From NCBI GenBank assembly GCA_003116995.1, contig BDSL01000073.1, positions 434,001 through 498,000 on the forward strand: a stretch of DNA of 64,000 nucleotides. Reading direction: 5' to 3'. The stretch comes from Yamagishiella unicocca. Taxonomy: Eukaryota > Chlorophyta > Chlorophyceae > Chlamydomonadales > Volvocaceae. The notes beneath the pieces are model-generated. The model was not told the origin of the DNA. It saw only the letters and a program-made list of their open reading frames with translations, and did no database searches. Both the position numbers and the translations under genes were made by a program. Numbering within the stretch: the first letter of the stretch is position 1; every line of letters starts with the position of its first letter. Below, in pieces: positions 1 to 11,514 of the stretch.

Positions 1-3000
1 TGGTTGCGGTTGATGTCGTTGTTGCACGCGTCGCTCGGCCAATGGGTTCCACCTGTGTTTCGCTCGCTCGCTCTCGCCGCCACGTTATTCGCGACTGAAT
101 GATATCTGTCGACGGCCTGATGCCTGATTAGGATATGGTTGCCTGGGGCGCTTGAGCTGTACTTAGCGCATGCTGTCGGCGGCTTAAGGGTTTAGAGTTT
201 TAGTGTTGCAGGTCGCGCAGGGTTTGCTGGATGTGCTGAGCATCGAATTAAAAGGGAAGCATGCCGTACATGAGACGGCAGGATGGGACGGTATGGAGGT
301 TCATGGTTTTAGGGGACTTTCCACGAGACGTTATATGCGCCGATGCGCAGGGGAATGAGGAAAGACCCGTGGATCGGCGCCGGAAAGTAACGTCAACGTG
401 CCGGGGTGAGGCGGGCGTCTCCTCTGCTCGTATCTCCCGTCCGTTGGAACAAGTGCTGCGAAGGCGAGTGGACCTGTGGAGGCCGAGGCGGGCGGGTGCC
501 GTACCATATCCGTGTACTTATTGCCTTTTTCAGGACTACTGTGACGGTGGCGGAGGGTAGCGTAAAGGTCGAAGTTTTTATGGGTTGCGAAAGGAGCCGG
601 AGCGGAAGCGTTTTGGCACCGTTAGAGTTGGTTGGAAAGCTGGTTGGTTGGTCGTTGCCCATGAAGACCTGAAGGCGTTCATCACGTAATGGCGGTGCAT
701 CTACCATGTCCACGCTTCCTTTCCTCGTTTCAATGAAGAGGGCAAACGCTGTCCGCAAACCTGCCGCCCTGCCCTGCTAGGTTCAGGAGGAAGGCGGGTC
801 GTTTTGTTGATGCAGTTAAACAGTTACTTTGTTTTAGTTGCCTTTCGACGCGGGTTCTTTCGTTTCCAGCAGCCCCAACTTCAAGATTGCGCCTGAGAGA
901 CACGCGGCGTGCCTGGTGTGCTGTACGGCGTGGACTGATTCCGCCCTTCTGTGCTGAAGAACTCAATATAGGAGTACGCATGCCACCTTGTGCCGGGATT
1001 TTCCTCAAATGCGCCCAATATGCATGCAATGCGCGCTCCTGCCGGTCGAATGCCACCTGATGGCCCATCAAGCATCCTTGCCGCCCAAAGCCCTGGACGG
1101 TGAGGATGTCGTGGTTGCTGGGCACGGTGTCGTACAGTGTAAACGTGTCGTACAATGGCATCATGGAGAGTGCCTTTTTGCTTAGGTGGGTCGATGGTCG
1201 GTGGCGGCGGGCGGGCTGTCTATGCGGCGACCTGCCACGCCTGGTGGTCTCTTTGCCTGGCCGTACGGCATTTCGAATCGGCGCCGCTAGCAGTGGCTGC
1301 GCCTAACCTGCGCGTGGCCTGGGAAGAAGATTGCTTGGCCATGATCGGAAGGATGCGTGGGTTAGAGGTCGTTGGCAGGCCGCCGGGGGTTTCGCAGTCG
1401 CAGTAGGAGCGCGGCCATGTGGAAAGCGATTGCATGCCAGGAAGCCGCGGCTCGCGCTGTCAGTGTGTTGGGTCGGCAACGTAGTAGCGTCTGGTTTGTT
1501 TTTGCATTTCCTTTAGGCGGTCGGAAGAGTGGCGTGGGACATGGCGTGCGCAGATTATATTTGTTTGAGCACCGGCTTTGCCGAACGGCGATCGGTGGAT
1601 GTATGTGTCCGGCGGGTTGGGGCGTCCTTCCGCACGCGCATTTTGTGCGTCGTAGCGAAGCACACGGACTGGCTGCGCGCTGCATTCCCTTCTAGCTATC
1701 TACCAAGCTGGAAGGGGACTTAGATTGTGATGGCTACGCGCGAAAGCATTTGCACGAACTAGTAGTGTAGAACCCCGCCCTTGGGGCGCGATGGCACCTG
1801 TGGACACACGGGAGGGAGGTGTCGCGACCTGCTGCTGCCGTACCTAGCTGGCGAGCGCTGAGCGCATCACCGCACACACGCTTCCGATCCAGGGCCCCCG
1901 GCGCGAACGAAAGTTGGCGCTCGGTCCCTCTCGCCTTCGCACGCACCCACAACCTGCATCCAGGTCACGGAGCTGCTCACCTCCGCAGTCGACCACCGTT
2001 GGCTCCATCCTGGTTCCTGCGCGCGTGTCGCCTGTCCCGCTCTCCGGCCGCCTTCTGGCAAGCTTGCAGCGCAATAAACGCCTTCCAGCCCAGAAGGGCG
2101 GGCTCGGCGTTGCGTCTAGGTGGGGCGGCTGGGCGGGGCACGGCGGGGTGGTGGAGACTTCCTTCCGTTCGCGATCAGTGTTGATGTTGGAGCGGCCGTA
2201 GATGTTTGTTCGCAAGGTTGTTGTTTTGGCAGAGATGTTTTGGACGCCGACGCCTGATGAGAAACCCTGAAGTACGTTTTTAAGCGTGGTGTGAGATGGA
2301 AGCAACCGGCCGGTGCTGTTTCACACATGTACATTTGGACGACCTGACGGGTCGAGAGATTGGGCACATTAAGGAGGAGCCGGACGCCAGTGCCCGCGGC
2401 GCCACCTGCCGCAACCCACTAGAATAAACTTAAAGTTTGAGGGTTGTGTGCGGAATTTTGTCTAGCACCTAAGCAAACGAATCTGTCAGTACCGACGGAG
2501 GCGTTGTTGTTGTTTAGCATGATGAATAATTATTTCCCTTACTTTGCTTACGGCATTTGATGCTGGTGAAGCGGTGATGATTGTTTCCATCACGCAGCGG
2601 CTGGCACGGTGTTCCTATCAGTGGCACGGCGCCAACGCACCGTACTCGGCAGCTCCCGGTATCCCTGTAACACACACCAGGCGCTTTGCCCTGCCTCGGG
2701 ATAAGGGATTAGATAGGATTCCCAGCAGCCTCGTCCTATTGGGCCCTGGACAGGCCCTACACATGCCCTGCGTGCCCAGGGCAACTACGTCAGCTTTGTA
2801 ACTCCCGCTGCAGTTGCCGCTGCAACGCTTAGAAAACTACCGGCAGGAAGGTTGTTTCTACAAAACCCTGTGTCTGGTGGTTCGGCCTTTTGGTCCGGAG
2901 CCCACTACCACGCACCATACGTGCCACACACCAGGTTTGTTGGCAAAACTGTCGGCTTTCAATCGGGGGTTCGTCTGGTATCGTCATTACCCTCTCCCTC

Positions 3001-3020
3001 ATGATTCCTAACCCCCACAG
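1..3020. other. Unassigned left flank
   Basis: I could not define a convincing exon here. Short open frames exist on both strands (a minus-strand frame at 730-1164, a plus-strand frame at 1819-2184), but they lack clear splice sites, third-position GC bias or recognisable motifs. A plus-strand frame at 2780-2934 is bounded by a possible acceptor and donor, but its phase does not fit the exon starting at 3021. The stretch probably holds upstream exons and introns of the plus-strand gene seen at 3021-3357, plus intergenic sequence. Confidence 0.3.
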
Positions 3021-3357
3021 GCGAGCAGCTGTTCGCAGTGTACTGGAGTCGCTTCGACAGGCCCCGCCCTGTGTACGGCGATTGCATGGCGCATTTTATG
3101 CAGGCTGCTGGCCAAGGTAGGTGGGTGTGCCCCGGGGACGCGGTTCCAGTGCACCACCAGCAGCTGCTCCCCCTTGGAAGCCACGAGGGAGAGGGAGTGG
3201 GGGGCTGAGGCAAGCTGGGGGATGGACACATACAGCCGGCGTATCAGGCCTCATGGCCTGGATGCTGCACATCAACCGTTGGGACGCGCCGCCGCCAGTC
3301 CCTCCATCCATGCATCCGGTCTTGGATATATCGCCCACGGCGTCTCCGCAAAGCACC
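3021..3357 (+). CDS. Two exons of an unidentified gene
   Basis: Exon 3021-3116 has a CCCCCACAG acceptor and a GTAGGTG donor. Exon 3236-3357 has an ACATACAG acceptor and a GTAAGCC donor. Joined, they keep one frame (phase 1 between them, phase 0 at the end) and encode about 73 residues with GC-rich third positions, starting GEQLFAVYWSRFDRPRPVYG and continuing with AGVSGLMAWMLHINRWDAPP. The aromatic-rich text with an aliphatic strand before WMLHINRWD recalls the last strand and helix of a TIM-barrel glycoside hydrolase (GH5-like), but that is a guess from style, not a motif match. Upstream exons are not resolved. A possible last exon at 3411-3581 ends in TAG but is weak. The gene converges on the GH16 gene. 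Confidence 0.45.
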
Positions 3358-4842
3358 GTAAGCCATCGGCACCCGTAAGTAAACCGCCCACCATTTCTCT
3401 CCTCGCACAGCCTGCAGCTGGTCAGCCGTTAGGTCTGGCTTCCGCTATCCCATCTGATCTGCACTATCACGTCTTGGTCTTCCTATCTGCCCCACCTATC
3501 CATCCGTCCACCACAATATTGTTCATCCAGCGCCCGAGACGGACTTGGTTTCCCATCCTGCAGCACCAACCAAACGAGTAGAACGAGCGTCCCGACCTGC
3601 AAATATTTTGATGTGGTCCGCCATAAGGCCCATCGTAGGTACTACTTCCGTCATAAGGCCCACCGTAGGTACTACCTCCTTATCAGAGTACGCGCGATCG
3701 TCAGGTAATGTAATGCGACAGGACGCGACAGATAGCAAGATAACATGCGCTGCCCCGCGCGTGAGACATGCCCGGCTCTGCCCGGCTTCGTCTTGGCTCC
3801 CTAGCCAGCTACCTGCCGGTTCGCAACCAGCAGCCCCCGATGATGATGATGATGATGATCGGCACTTCGCCCAACGGTCAGAAACGCGCCCCAGTTCGTT
3901 CAGCAGCCACATCTCCCAATGCGCACCCGTGCACCAAACATCAGCATGTTGCGACGACACGTATCTCCCAACGTGCGCCAGCGCGTTACGTATCGTACCT
4001 ATTATTAAAAAAAATATATGTACCGGTACGGATGGAGCCGTCCGGTAGGTACGGATTTCCAAACAACAAACATCGTCGTTAGTCGCTCGGCAGCAACCCT
4101 ACCTCATGAGCGCAGCGAGGGGTACAACGCCGTCGCAGCAGCAGCACGGTACCTGCACGCCTCCGCACGTATCCTCAATACCGTTCGCTATGCGCGCAAC
4201 CGATCGCGCACTGCTGTCTTCCTACCTACCCGGCAGTTGAGCGTTAGCTGCTGCTGGCGCGGACGCCCCGCTGCTGTGCGCACAGGTATCGGCGCGGCGG
4301 CGGCGCCGTTTATCGACATCACCAGGGAACGCAAGCAAGCAGCGTTCGCTTATTAAGGACGCATCGTCCCCCCCTCCACCGCACACCCCCTCCACCGCAT
4401 AGTTGGTGCGCACTGGATAGAGGCCGTGCTGCACATACCGGTAGCTATATCGACCACCGTCCCGCCAACCGACTGTAATCTGCCGCGCGCACCAACGAAG
4501 CTAACGTATGGGGCCTTATGCGCACGGCGTGGAGGGTATCGTGCATTTGTACGGCATGTGTACGGCATGTGGGGACATGCAGCGGTCGCTGCCGCACACG
4601 TAAAACACCACTCAAGCAATGGAGCCCATCAGCTCCAGGGGGGGTCCGTCGTGCTTCGCGCCACGGTGATCTTGGCAACATCATGCCGCACATATAGCTG
4701 CTCTCGCTCTGTCCCTTACCTACATCTCACCCCCCCACACACACACACTCTCTCTCTGTACATGGGTTGTTTTTCATCCTGCCAGCAGCGGCTCCCAATC
4801 AGGCGCGTGTAAGGGAAAATTACAAACCCTGTGGTCTCCTGG
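3358..4842. other. Convergent 3' flank between unknown gene and GH16 gene
   Basis: No gene is recognised. It contains a (GAT)n run near 3840-3860, the remains of the plus-strand gene's 3' end and the GH16 3' end. Open frames on both strands around 3523-4062 mirror each other and show no domain, so I treat them as non-coding. Confidence 0.4.
4820..4824 (-). terminator. TGTAA poly(A)-type motif after GH16 stop
   Basis: TGTAA, the green-algal poly(A) signal, reads on the minus strand 19 nt past the GH16 stop at 4843-4845. It is close to the stop, so either the 3' UTR is short or this is chance. Confidence 0.3.
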
Positions 4843-6710
4843 TCAGGCAGTGTACGGCATCACTTTGAGCCTCTTGGGCGCCAGCGCGTGTCGAGTGTTG
4901 GCTGAGGGTGACCCGTAGCAGAGCTGCAGCGCTACGCGGACTAACCATGCTCCCCGACGCTGAGGCTGTTGTTGCTGCTGCTGCAGCTGGTTGCCGCCCC
5001 CCCCAGCCTCCGCGTCCTCCTGCTCCTTGGCCTTCTTCCATCGACGCCAGAACCAAAAGCCCACGACGCCGCCGATGATCAATGCGCCGCCCACGGAGCA
5101 GCACACGGCGATGATGATGATCTTCGTGTTGTCCTCCTGAGGGAAGGGCAAGCAGCACACACGCAGAGTCGACGTGAAGCTGGCTGCGAGGCTTGGAACG
5201 TACGAGAGGGTAGTTCGAGCGCGCAGTGCGGGACAAGGTGTGGAGGGTCCCGCCATCACCCTGGCGCAACGTGACCTCGCTCCATCACCCAACTGCCAAC
5301 TGCCAACTGCCGATACGGGGTGTGTTCGTCCTATGGGGGGTGCTCAGCGAGAGGAAGCCGATGCGCTCGTCGACCTAACAGGCGCGAAAGTTCTTTAGCC
5401 CACTCGTTGGCCTATTTGAGTTTTTTTATCCACACTCCCTGAGTGGGTTTCCCTAGGTAGGTTTAGGATAAAGCCCGTCCTCTCCTCAAAAGGTAAAAAG
5501 AGTAACAACTAAACTCGAGTGCATGGAGTGGAATGAAGGAAGCCAACATGAGAAGGTTTAAAAGTCGTACGCTCCCTGGAGCTTGTTGCGCGCGGCCGTA
5601 CGTACCGGCTGGGGCTCCATCGTAGGACCCATGACGTGGCTGTCTCCCACGAAGTCTTCGAACCCGGGCAGCGTCACCTTGTAGTCGCTGACGTGGTTGT
5701 TGATGTACTCCTGCATATCGCGAGTGCGACAGAACCATACGCACATTCAGTACTGAATAGCTCCGGTTTAATTTTTAACGTAAGCGGTTATATTTTCCTA
5801 CATGTTCCTACAAGTTCAGTATGTAGGAGCTGCTGCTCGCTTGCTTGCTTGCTTGCTGCTGCTGCTGCATGACAGGCAAGCCCGGCAACCAAACGGAGCG
5901 CCGGAGGGCTAGGCGGAGCTCCTCACCTATTTATCCGCTATATGCTACTTAGCTGGTGGGGGTCATGGGTTGCCACATAGCTGCAAAACCATGGAGCTCT
6001 CACACCGACGCATCATCGACCCACTCCGCGGACTTCCTCTCTATCCGCCCATCCCTTCACCCGTTTGCTTCCTAGCCACCGACCCACCGACCCACCTGCG
6101 AAGGGTACTCGGCGGTATCGCATCCGATGTTGATTTCGGAGCGCTGCTGGTAGACCCGAATGTAGTCGACCTGCGGCAACCAGCGAGATCGGATGCAGCG
6201 AGGGGATGGGGGCAGCAAGGTATGACATAGGGATGGGGACAGCAAGGTACGACGCACGACTGCGGCAGCGCAACCGCGTCCTAGTAGCTAGCCAACGGTA
6301 ACACACGCGGCGCCCACACCACCCGCTCCCAAGCCCAGCGACCACACCCACCCACGGTGGCGTTGCACCCGTGCGCATGGCTGTAAGTCCGCTGCCTGCC
6401 TGCCTGCCTGCCTGCCTGCTGCCGCCGGAACTAGGTGACACCCATCGACCCGGCGCCTTACGAACGCACACCCACGGCTGCTGCCTAAAACCCTAAAACC
6501 CTAAACACCTAACCAAGCCGGCGCCCACCCTCCTACCTCCATGGCGGCTGGTAGCTCCAGGTAGGGGCTGATGGGGGCGAAGCTGTTGCTCATGGCCACG
6601 TTGATGTTGATGTACTGCGGGTCCACCGGAATGAGCCGGTCGCCCACACTCTCGTTAGCGCCGTTGGTTGCGCCCTTGAGGGCGAGAGAGTTCAGCTCTG
6701 CGCCCACGAG

Positions 6711-6746
<36 letters not shown>

Positions 6747-9700
6747 CGCACAGGTACGGTAAGCGGTGTTTTCTGCCCCGAAACCCTAAGCCCCTGAGTC
6801 CCCCCTCCCCCGAACGCACGCTAGGGCCGAACCCAGCGTAATCTCTCCTTACTTATGGCGCTGATGGCAACCACGACCCCGCCCTCCCCAACCCCATGTG
6901 CACACACCATATATGAGCTTATCATTCAGGTACCACCTGCGGGTTGCACATGAGCAAATGAGGGGCACGCACGCGAGCGATTTGCATTCATGACAACGCG
7001 GAGGCGACAGCGGGCCGCAGTGGTCCGGGCACCACCGGAGTGGATGGAGGTGAGGTTATGCCCGCCCAATAGAGTGTGTACGGCACTGTCGCTGAGGCGC
7101 GATTAGGTACACGGATGGCGCAGGTTGACCATTCGCTGCTGCCTGGATAAAGCCCCCTGCGGCCTGGATGAAGCCCCGTGTATGTCTTCGTGCGTCCAGC
7201 GGTGGGGGATGCAACCAACACCACCATCACCACCACCAGCAGAGGGTGGCCAGCTCCATCCCTTGTCAGCTCACTCGAGCGTGCTTGCCGCACTCGCTGC
7301 TTACTATGCCCGTTACCGAAGGATACCAGCTCCTTTGCCGCTAATTACCTTTTTAATATCTACCTAGCTGTCCATCTAGCGTACCTGAGGTACTTCCTGG
7401 GCGCCCAATCGATGCCGTACACATAGAAGTCCTGAAAGTGTGACGAGTTGAGGGAGTGCGTCGCCGACATGGCGTCCGCGAGGCGGCTGCCGGGGCGGGG
7501 GCGGAACACCGGCTGCCCCTCGCTGTCTTCGCTCATGTACGAGTTGACGCCGACCCAGCCGTTGGGCGCGCTGCGTGTACGTCGTACGGTCGGCCGCGGG
7601 CGACAGCAGGCAGCAGCAAATGCGAAAAGTTTGTTAGGAAGGGTACGGTTAGTTTGCATATAAGAAGAGGAAAACGCAGCTTCGTCGGATATATATATAC
7701 CGGTAGTCGTACTCCAAGGACTATATCAAATATGGTAGCTTTAGGGTCAGAAACATCTTAACTGCATAGAGTATACTGATGTACCTGAATGTAATTTATA
7801 GTCGGGCCGCACCCGCAGGCATTATTGAAAGGCACCCGATCGTTCGCTTGTGCTTGCATCCGCCCTCCCACCCAGCCACGTATGTATCCACTCAGCGGGC
7901 CACACGCACGGATGCAGTGGGTCAGATGTACCTAGGCATGAATGAACTTTCGCCTTCCTGTAACGTCTGTTTGCCCGCACACCGACCGGACCACATGGTG
8001 GAGTAGAAAGTAGAAAGGAAAACATCGTACGGACTGCGTGTCGTACCCACCGACCCACGCACCTGTACAGGCTGGGGTCTGTGTATGTTGGGTAGTACAC
8101 GCCGCCTTCGTTGTCCAGCCAGTGCACCCCCACCGGCAGCACTGGCGCCACCTGGAAGCTGGTGGACATCTGGGGTTTGTTGGACTCCCACACGCCCACC
8201 TCAAAGAGGTCGATCTCGGAGGCACCGCGACCTGCAGCGGAGGGAGGGAGGGGCGGAGGGAGGGAGGTTCGAGGAAGACCCGTGGATGCCCGAAAAAACC
8301 GTTTAGAACAGGGGAGGGAGGGAGGGGCGGAGGGAGGGGGGGAGGGAGGGGCGGAGGGTCTGTGGGGACTGGCGAGGGTCGATGCAGGGGGGCGTCCACG
8401 ACGGGGTCCACGGGAGGGAGCGAGCAGGCCGGGGAACATCATCATCACCATCTAGCAAGCTAGCTAGCTAGCTAGCTAGCTAGCTAGCTAGCTAGCTAGC
8501 TAGCTAGGCAACGGCATGTGGAAGCGCGAGACAGGTGTAATGGGATGAGATGGCGGCCGAACGTATAGCCTGCGGACCACTACTGCATGTCGGACTGAGC
8601 GCTGGCTGGCGTCTACGGGTTGTGGCAGGGAGAGGGACGGAGAGGCAGGTGTACGTGGTGGCCGCGGCGCGAAGACGCGGAACCGCCGGCGGCCGGCGGC
8701 ATGCCGGCCAACCAACTAACGGACTACCGGCAGTTAGTTCGCTAGCTAGCCAGCGGAGGGAGGGAGGCAGGGACTGACCGGTCGTGCCGTTACAGCGGTT
8801 GATGCGCTGCCCCTTGTGATCGCTCCAGGGTTGCTGCCTCAGCGCGTTGTCGTCACACGTGTCGTAGCTGAACGGCCACATGCCTGAGTGTACGACAATG
8901 ACCGGGGGAACATGAGGCAGTTAGTTAGTTGCCGTGCTGGGCGCGTTTGTTGCCCACCAACGACGACCGTTACGCACACGCACGCAACCCGTCGCATCCG
9001 ATGGCGCGCCAGGCAACAGCCCGCCAAGACATCCCTGCCCCGCCCTTCGGTTACACCATACGTACGGCAGCTAACGGAATTACAACGACTTTCGGTGGCC
9101 GCTCCGTGAAAGCCGCAATACATCGCCACGTGCCCACCGACGCATACAGTCGTCTTTTTGCGCCCACCCTCACAAGGTTCTAATAAACGGTTTTCCTTTC
9201 GTGCACGGGTTGTCCTTGCAACCCTCACACATCTCGCCGCAACCTGGTCCGTCCGTTCCTTGTTCACGCACCCTCTTTGGCCTGCCCCCCCCCCCTGACA
9301 GGGACGAGCCCGTACAACCCAACAACCCCAAACTCACCGTCAGTGCTGCGCAGGTAGCCCGCGCGGCCCATGTTGCCAAGGGTAAAGACTGCGGACGGTT
9401 GATTGGTTGGTTGGTTGGTTGGTTGGCGGTTGGTTGTCATCAGGTGGTACGAGGGAGCCAGCAGTTATGGTTGGCGTTATCACACACGGAGCACGGCTGC
9501 CGATGCATGGGTGTTCGCTCCCGGCGGGTGCATGCGGACGGTGCACAGTGCGGCCGTCATTGGTGGCATCAGGTAGCGGGCTGGTCGGCTGTTGCTTGCC
9601 GGCTGCGGACGCCTGTCATCCTGTTTCAAACTGGCTTAAGCCATAGCTAGCTAGCTAGCTAGCTTATTAGTTGGCTCGATAGATCCGTAAATAGGTAGAC

Positions 9701-11496
9701 GCGATGCTAGGGTGCATGGAGCGCTTTTCCCTCCCTTGATACATGATACTATATCCAAACTGATCCAAAAACCATATTTACGTGCGTAGGTCGATTACGT
9801 GTGTAGATCTACTACGTCTACTACTCAGTTTTTTGCGTTTCCAACGTCAGCGAGTGACGTTTTCCTCTCTACCACGTCCCACACCCCACAAACCGCAGGC
9901 CGGAACTTACTCGCCGGCCACAGACCGCCGTGCCACTCGTCTCCGGGCAGCTTCACCCTGGCCTCCAAGTAGCCTCCTGGCGGCGCGAGGACGTGCCCAT
10001 GGAATAAATCAGGACGTGAAGAAGGGAGGAAGGAAGGGAGGAAGGAAGGGAGGAAGGGAGGAAGGGAAGAAGGGAGGAAGGAACATGGTCGGCTGTGGTT
10101 GCAGATCACGAGGGGACGAGAGCAGCAGGAGGTTGCTGCTGCTGCGACGAGCCCGCTGGCTCCAGCAGGCAGCGGCGGCGGCATCATGCCGATGGATGGT
10201 TGATTCGGAATCAGCGTTTGGGGCGCGGTGCGGTAGGAAGGGCTCGCCGCGATTGTCTGTGCTGCAGGTAGCAAGGTCAACAATTGTTGAGTGCACGACA
10301 ACTGGGGGGGGCCGAAAGCGCGGGTGCGCTTGGCTGTCGGCAGCAGCAAGGCAGAGCCGCTGATGCCCTGCGGGACGCAGACGATGGCCCGGCCCAGGCG
10401 GTGGCCCAGACGCCCCTCCCCTAGAATCCTTAAACGCTGCGGTTGACGGTTGCCATGGGCCCATGCAATTAGCTGCCGTACTAAAATGGAGCAAATTTGG
10501 CTGGACTCAAGTGAGACCACGGGCCTGCTGGCTGGCTGCTGGCTCATGCATCCCTCGAGGTTCCGCTCCGTCCTACATGCCCAGCTGGCCCTGAGTCCGT
10601 AACATAATATTCGCCGAGGCGCCCGGCGCTCCCTGGAGCGTGATACTGTTTTCGCCACACATACACAGCAGACGGTGGGGCCCCCGCCGCCACCCCGCCC
10701 ATTCCGGCCCATCCCCCCGTCCCTTGGACCTACCCAAACAAGTCGCGGCAGCACATATCCCGGGCGCCGACCGACTTCCGTACCCAGTGGCCAACGCGGC
10801 CTGCGTACACCTCTTCCTCCCCCCAAGACAAACGCACCTGTAAAGCAAAACTTGTTCCACCCCTGGAGCATTCCGCTGGTGTAATCGCACTCCGTGAGGA
10901 AGTCCCCGTCGCGGCCGCTGAAGGGACCGGACGACTTTTCCTTGCTCGCGGTGATGATGGCTGAGCCCCCTCGGACGCGTACTGCGTCCGACCGGAACAT
11001 GGCCGCATCGTCGTTGACGTAATTGAGGTCAAGTGCCTGCCACTTAGCATCCTTCCCGGGGCGAAAGTCCCTCCATTTGCTGTTGAACTCATCGCTGAAC
11101 ACCAGGACCTGGACGGACCAGGATGGTAGGCGGTGGGACTACTGTGGACGAGAACGCAAGTGTAAATGACATTCCATATAGTCCAGCATGGGGGGACCTG
11201 GACGCGTCTGAAGAAATGACAAAGGGCGCGCAGGTAGGCGAACGCACCATGTCCTCCGTGGTAGGAGCAACGTTGGAACTTCCAAATGGCGCAGGAAAGC
11301 CTCGTGAACCTAAGCATTCTGTGTAGTTGTTGCGGCACTTGCTTTTGATGCACGCCGACGTGTCGGTGTCAATCCACAACTCGTTGGTATTAGGAGACAC
11401 ACTCTTTAGTAACTGCCTACAGGTAGTCGCAAAGCTGCTCCTACATAGCAATAGGCTAAGGAAGGCCGTCGCGAGGTGTGTTCGAGTGGAAGCCAT
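4843..11496 (-). CDS. GH16 beta-glucan synthesis-associated protein, SKN1/KRE6-like, C-terminally anchored
   Basis: Exons: 11496-11248, 11108-10838, 9976-9911, 9388-9338, 8883-8779, 8231-8063, 7570-7385, 6936-6908 (29 nt), 6697-6537, 6170-6096, 5710-5606, 5136-4843. They join in frame to about 586 residues. Residues 1-23 look like a signal peptide. The GH16 fold follows (VFSDEFN, GGYLEARVKLPGDEWHGGLW, LGNMGRAGYLRSTDG, MWPFSYDTCD). The catalytic pair is in ASEIDLFEV (ExDxxE, about residues 252-257). NGWVGVNSYMS, FYVYGIDWAP and QYININVAMSNSF follow, all typical of SKN1/KRE6. The last exon carries one hydrophobic helix (about 493-516), a WRRWKK stop-transfer and a polyglutamine tail. Fungal KRE6/SKN1 act in the secretory pathway in beta-1,6-glucan synthesis; a wall or storage glucan role here is inferred. 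Two in-frame ATGs lie upstream (11514, 11502). I chose 11496 because the signal peptide starts there. Confidence 0.88.
6485..6508 (+). repeat. Interstitial telomere-type repeat in GH16 intron
   Basis: About three tandem CCCTAAAA-type units, matching the TTTTAGGG telomere repeat of Chlamydomonas-type algae, lie just outside the GH16 exon at 6537-6697. Confidence 0.7.
8266..8310 (-). repeat. Dispersed intron module A, copy 1
   Basis: On the minus (gene) strand this reads ..ACGGTTTTTTCGGGCATCCA then ..CGGGTCTTCCTCGAACC. It lies 35 nt upstream of the 3' splice site of the GH16 catalytic exon (8231), with the CGAACC end toward the exon. Confidence 0.8.
8456..8507 (+). repeat. (AGCT)n self-complementary microsatellite
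   Basis: About 12 copies of AGCT/CTAG lie in a GH16 intron. The unit is its own reverse complement, so the whole tract can fold as a hairpin or cruciform. Confidence 0.9.
10017..10085 (+). repeat. GGAAG/GGGA-rich purine tract in GH16 intron
   Basis: Repeated GGAAGGGAGGAA-type units, about 65 nt long, lie in the intron after the exon at 9911-9976. On the gene strand it is a long polypyrimidine tract. Confidence 0.8.
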
Positions 11497-11514
11497 TCCT
11501 ACATGACTTCGCAT

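Noticed and set aside
9825..11102. 425-residue minus-strand frame
   Set aside because: It is two true GH16 exons joined by an unspliced intron that happens to stay open.
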